From: Burkholderia arboris
Lineage (GTDB): Bacteria; Pseudomonadota; Gammaproteobacteria; Burkholderiales; Burkholderiaceae
NCBI RefSeq assembly: GCF_902499125.1
Contig: NZ_CABVPX010000009.1
Span: forward strand, 62,001 to 126,000
Direction of reading: 5' to 3'
Length of the DNA: 64,000 nucleotides
The position numbers and the translations under genes are program-made. Positions 63,701 through 64,000 of this stretch are shown here, piece by piece (positions within the stretch are counted from its first letter, which is position 1; every line of letters begins with the position of its first letter). Below the pieces are notes generated by a model. The model was not told the DNA's origin. It worked only from the letters and a program-made list of their open reading frames with translations, and searched no databases.

Positions 63701-64000
63701 AACGCACAGGGCCTGCTGCGATCGGACGCGTCACTGTCGTTGACCAGCGGCGGTGCATTGTCGAACCGTGGCGGTCACGTTCAGGCCGGGCAATCGACCG
63801 CCGGCGACACCAGCACGCTCGACATTCAATCGGCGTCGATCGACAACGCGGACGGCGCCATTGTCGATCTCGGTGCGGGCAAGATGACGGTGCAAGGCGG
63901 CAGCCGGATCGCGAACAGTCATGCCGGCGGCGTGTCTGGCATGGGTGCGATCACCGGCAACGGCGATGTGACGACCCGGGCAGCGTCGATCAGCAACACG
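60740..64000 (+). CDS. Two-partner secretion exoprotein (filamentous hemagglutinin/CdiA type), 5' part
   Basis: The first 1087 codons of a much larger gene cut by the window end. It starts with an extended signal peptide region (ESPR) MNKNTHRLVYSRRRGMVVAVA, a hydrophobic signal core (VVAGVAVLGMLPALSGA), then the TPS secretion domain (residues about 66-260) with AGWINGNPNYGAGQAARIIVNQV and LVLANPSGIFVDGGGFLN. Long FHA-type repeats follow (LNNASGRLL, LDNSAGTVQ and relatives). Such proteins cross the outer membrane through a TpsB partner, and many carry C-terminal toxins. No TpsB lies upstream, so it should follow downstream. ATG 60740 has a weak ribosome-binding site. Confidence 0.92.
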   Translation, partial: MNKNTHRLVYSRRRGMVVAVAETATAEGKSATGEARARRRSSASCTRAVVAGVAVLGMLPALSGAQIVPTPGTTTQAIQTPNGLPQVNVAKPSGAGVSVNTYNQFDVQKAGAILNNSATMVQTQQAGWINGNPNYGAGQAARIIVNQVNSPNPSQIRGTVEIAGARAELVLANPSGIFVDGGGFLNTSRATLTTGVPFYGADGALAGYNVNRGLVTVAGAGLNAANIDQVDLIARAVQVNAAVYAKNLNVIAGAAQVNHDTLAATPIAGDGAAPAVAIDVSQLGGMYSNRIFLASNENGVGVANAGTIAAQAGDLTLQSNGRLVLTGKTTASGNVALLAAGGIQNSGTTYAQQSLSAGTGADLTNTGTLAAQQNTTVNAGSVNSTGTLGAGVNNDGSVGQGGDLSVTASGQLSAAGQNVAGGNAALTGASVNLAGSQTAANGNLSLNATAGDLNLSNATTSAQRAIQANASGTVINDHGSLSSGGSTTLTGGTLSNRSGKVSSQGPLSVNVAGQVANQSGELISESTADIQGGALANNQGTIQSAAGMAVAGASLDNTAGRITSLNGDGLSVTTSGQLTNAAGATANGAQGGVIGGNGDVSVRGANVVNRGTITSNTNLRIAGQSVDNGSGTLQAAQNVLVDAGAHLTNSGGSIVGQAATVSAATLDNSAGTVQAGQVSLTATGLVNHGGTITQTGAGPIAVNVSRTLDNSNGGTLQTNGTDLTLAPAAIVNDGGTITHAGNGTLTLGSGSGSVSNVGGSIASNGRVVAQTGALNNTAGSINAQNGLTATVAGTLNNASGRLLSNTDVSVTSGTLSNDGGQIGAGTNATIHTGSMTNQGGSIVAPNLSVTADSMLDNSGGKLEANQLALVAANLVNHGGAITQYGSSAMGINVSGTLDNSAAGVIQTNSTDLTLTPAGLNNAGGTITHAGTGTLTIAPGNGSSALNNASGTIVTKGRAIVDASSWNNASGILAAQRGITAMIAGDVNNAQGLLRSDASLSLTSGGALSNRGGHVQAGQSTAGDTSTLDIQSASIDNADGAIVDLGAGKMTVQGGSRIANSHAGGVSGMGAITGNGDVTTRAASISNT

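Overview
The window looks like a secondary chromosome of a Burkholderia cepacia complex bacterium. The base composition is high in GC, coding regions use mostly G or C at third positions, and nearly every gene has a family typical of this group. The strongest taxonomic marker is a pair of calcium-dependent lectin genes (bclA and bclC type) at 36970-38309; bclA-type lectins of this exact build are known from B. cenocepacia and relatives. No rRNA, tRNA, CRISPR array, insertion sequence or phage gene was seen.

Layout from left to right. 1-2986: a uronate (pectin breakdown) locus with the start of kdgT, divergent kduI-kduD and an IclR-type regulator. 3045-9095: a small secreted SH3-like protein, an EAL-domain cyclic-di-GMP phosphodiesterase with a terminator in its leader, small hypotheticals, an AraC regulator divergent from a sterol desaturase-like hydroxylase, and an AlaX-like editing protein. 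9120-14096: a lipoprotein histidine phosphatase, a HAD-like protein, and a type II NADH dehydrogenase divergent from a LysR regulator. 14118-19961: AraC regulator with NmrA-like oxidoreductase, benzoate transporter BenE, fatty acid desaturase, and a PhnD-like protein without signal peptide. 20008-27354: a zinc-ribbon/DbpA helicase operon, malate:quinone oxidoreductase with unusual upstream TCCGGA pairs, a lipoprotein, Lrp regulator, deacetylase and an amino-acid binding protein. 27397-34053: MscS channel, a frameshifted M23 peptidase relic, a large classical autotransporter and an AraC/GyrI regulator.

34193-36128 holds an Rrf2 regulator and a convergent NADH dehydrogenase-like flavoprotein whose upstream regions share a palindromic sequence, suggesting a small regulon. 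36425-38309 is the lectin cluster. 38870-40954 is leuA with a leucine-rich leader peptide typical of attenuation control. 42033-47125 is an AraC-controlled tripartite EmrAB/NodT-type efflux pump. 47287-47945 is a SymE-like toxin gene overlapping an HTH antitoxin-like gene. 48852-51630 is an arsenic resistance operon (arsR-arsC-acr3-arsH). 51709-60328 holds azoR with divergent LysR, a membrane-anchored thioredoxin, lipoprotein, methyltransferase, acetyltransferase, aldo/keto reductase and LysR. 60740 to the end is the first 1087 codons of a giant two-partner-secretion (filamentous hemagglutinin/CdiA-type) exoprotein; its partner genes must lie outside the window.

Gene starts were chosen from ribosome-binding sites and family lengths by eye. 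All functions are family-level inference from motifs read in the translations; no searches were run.
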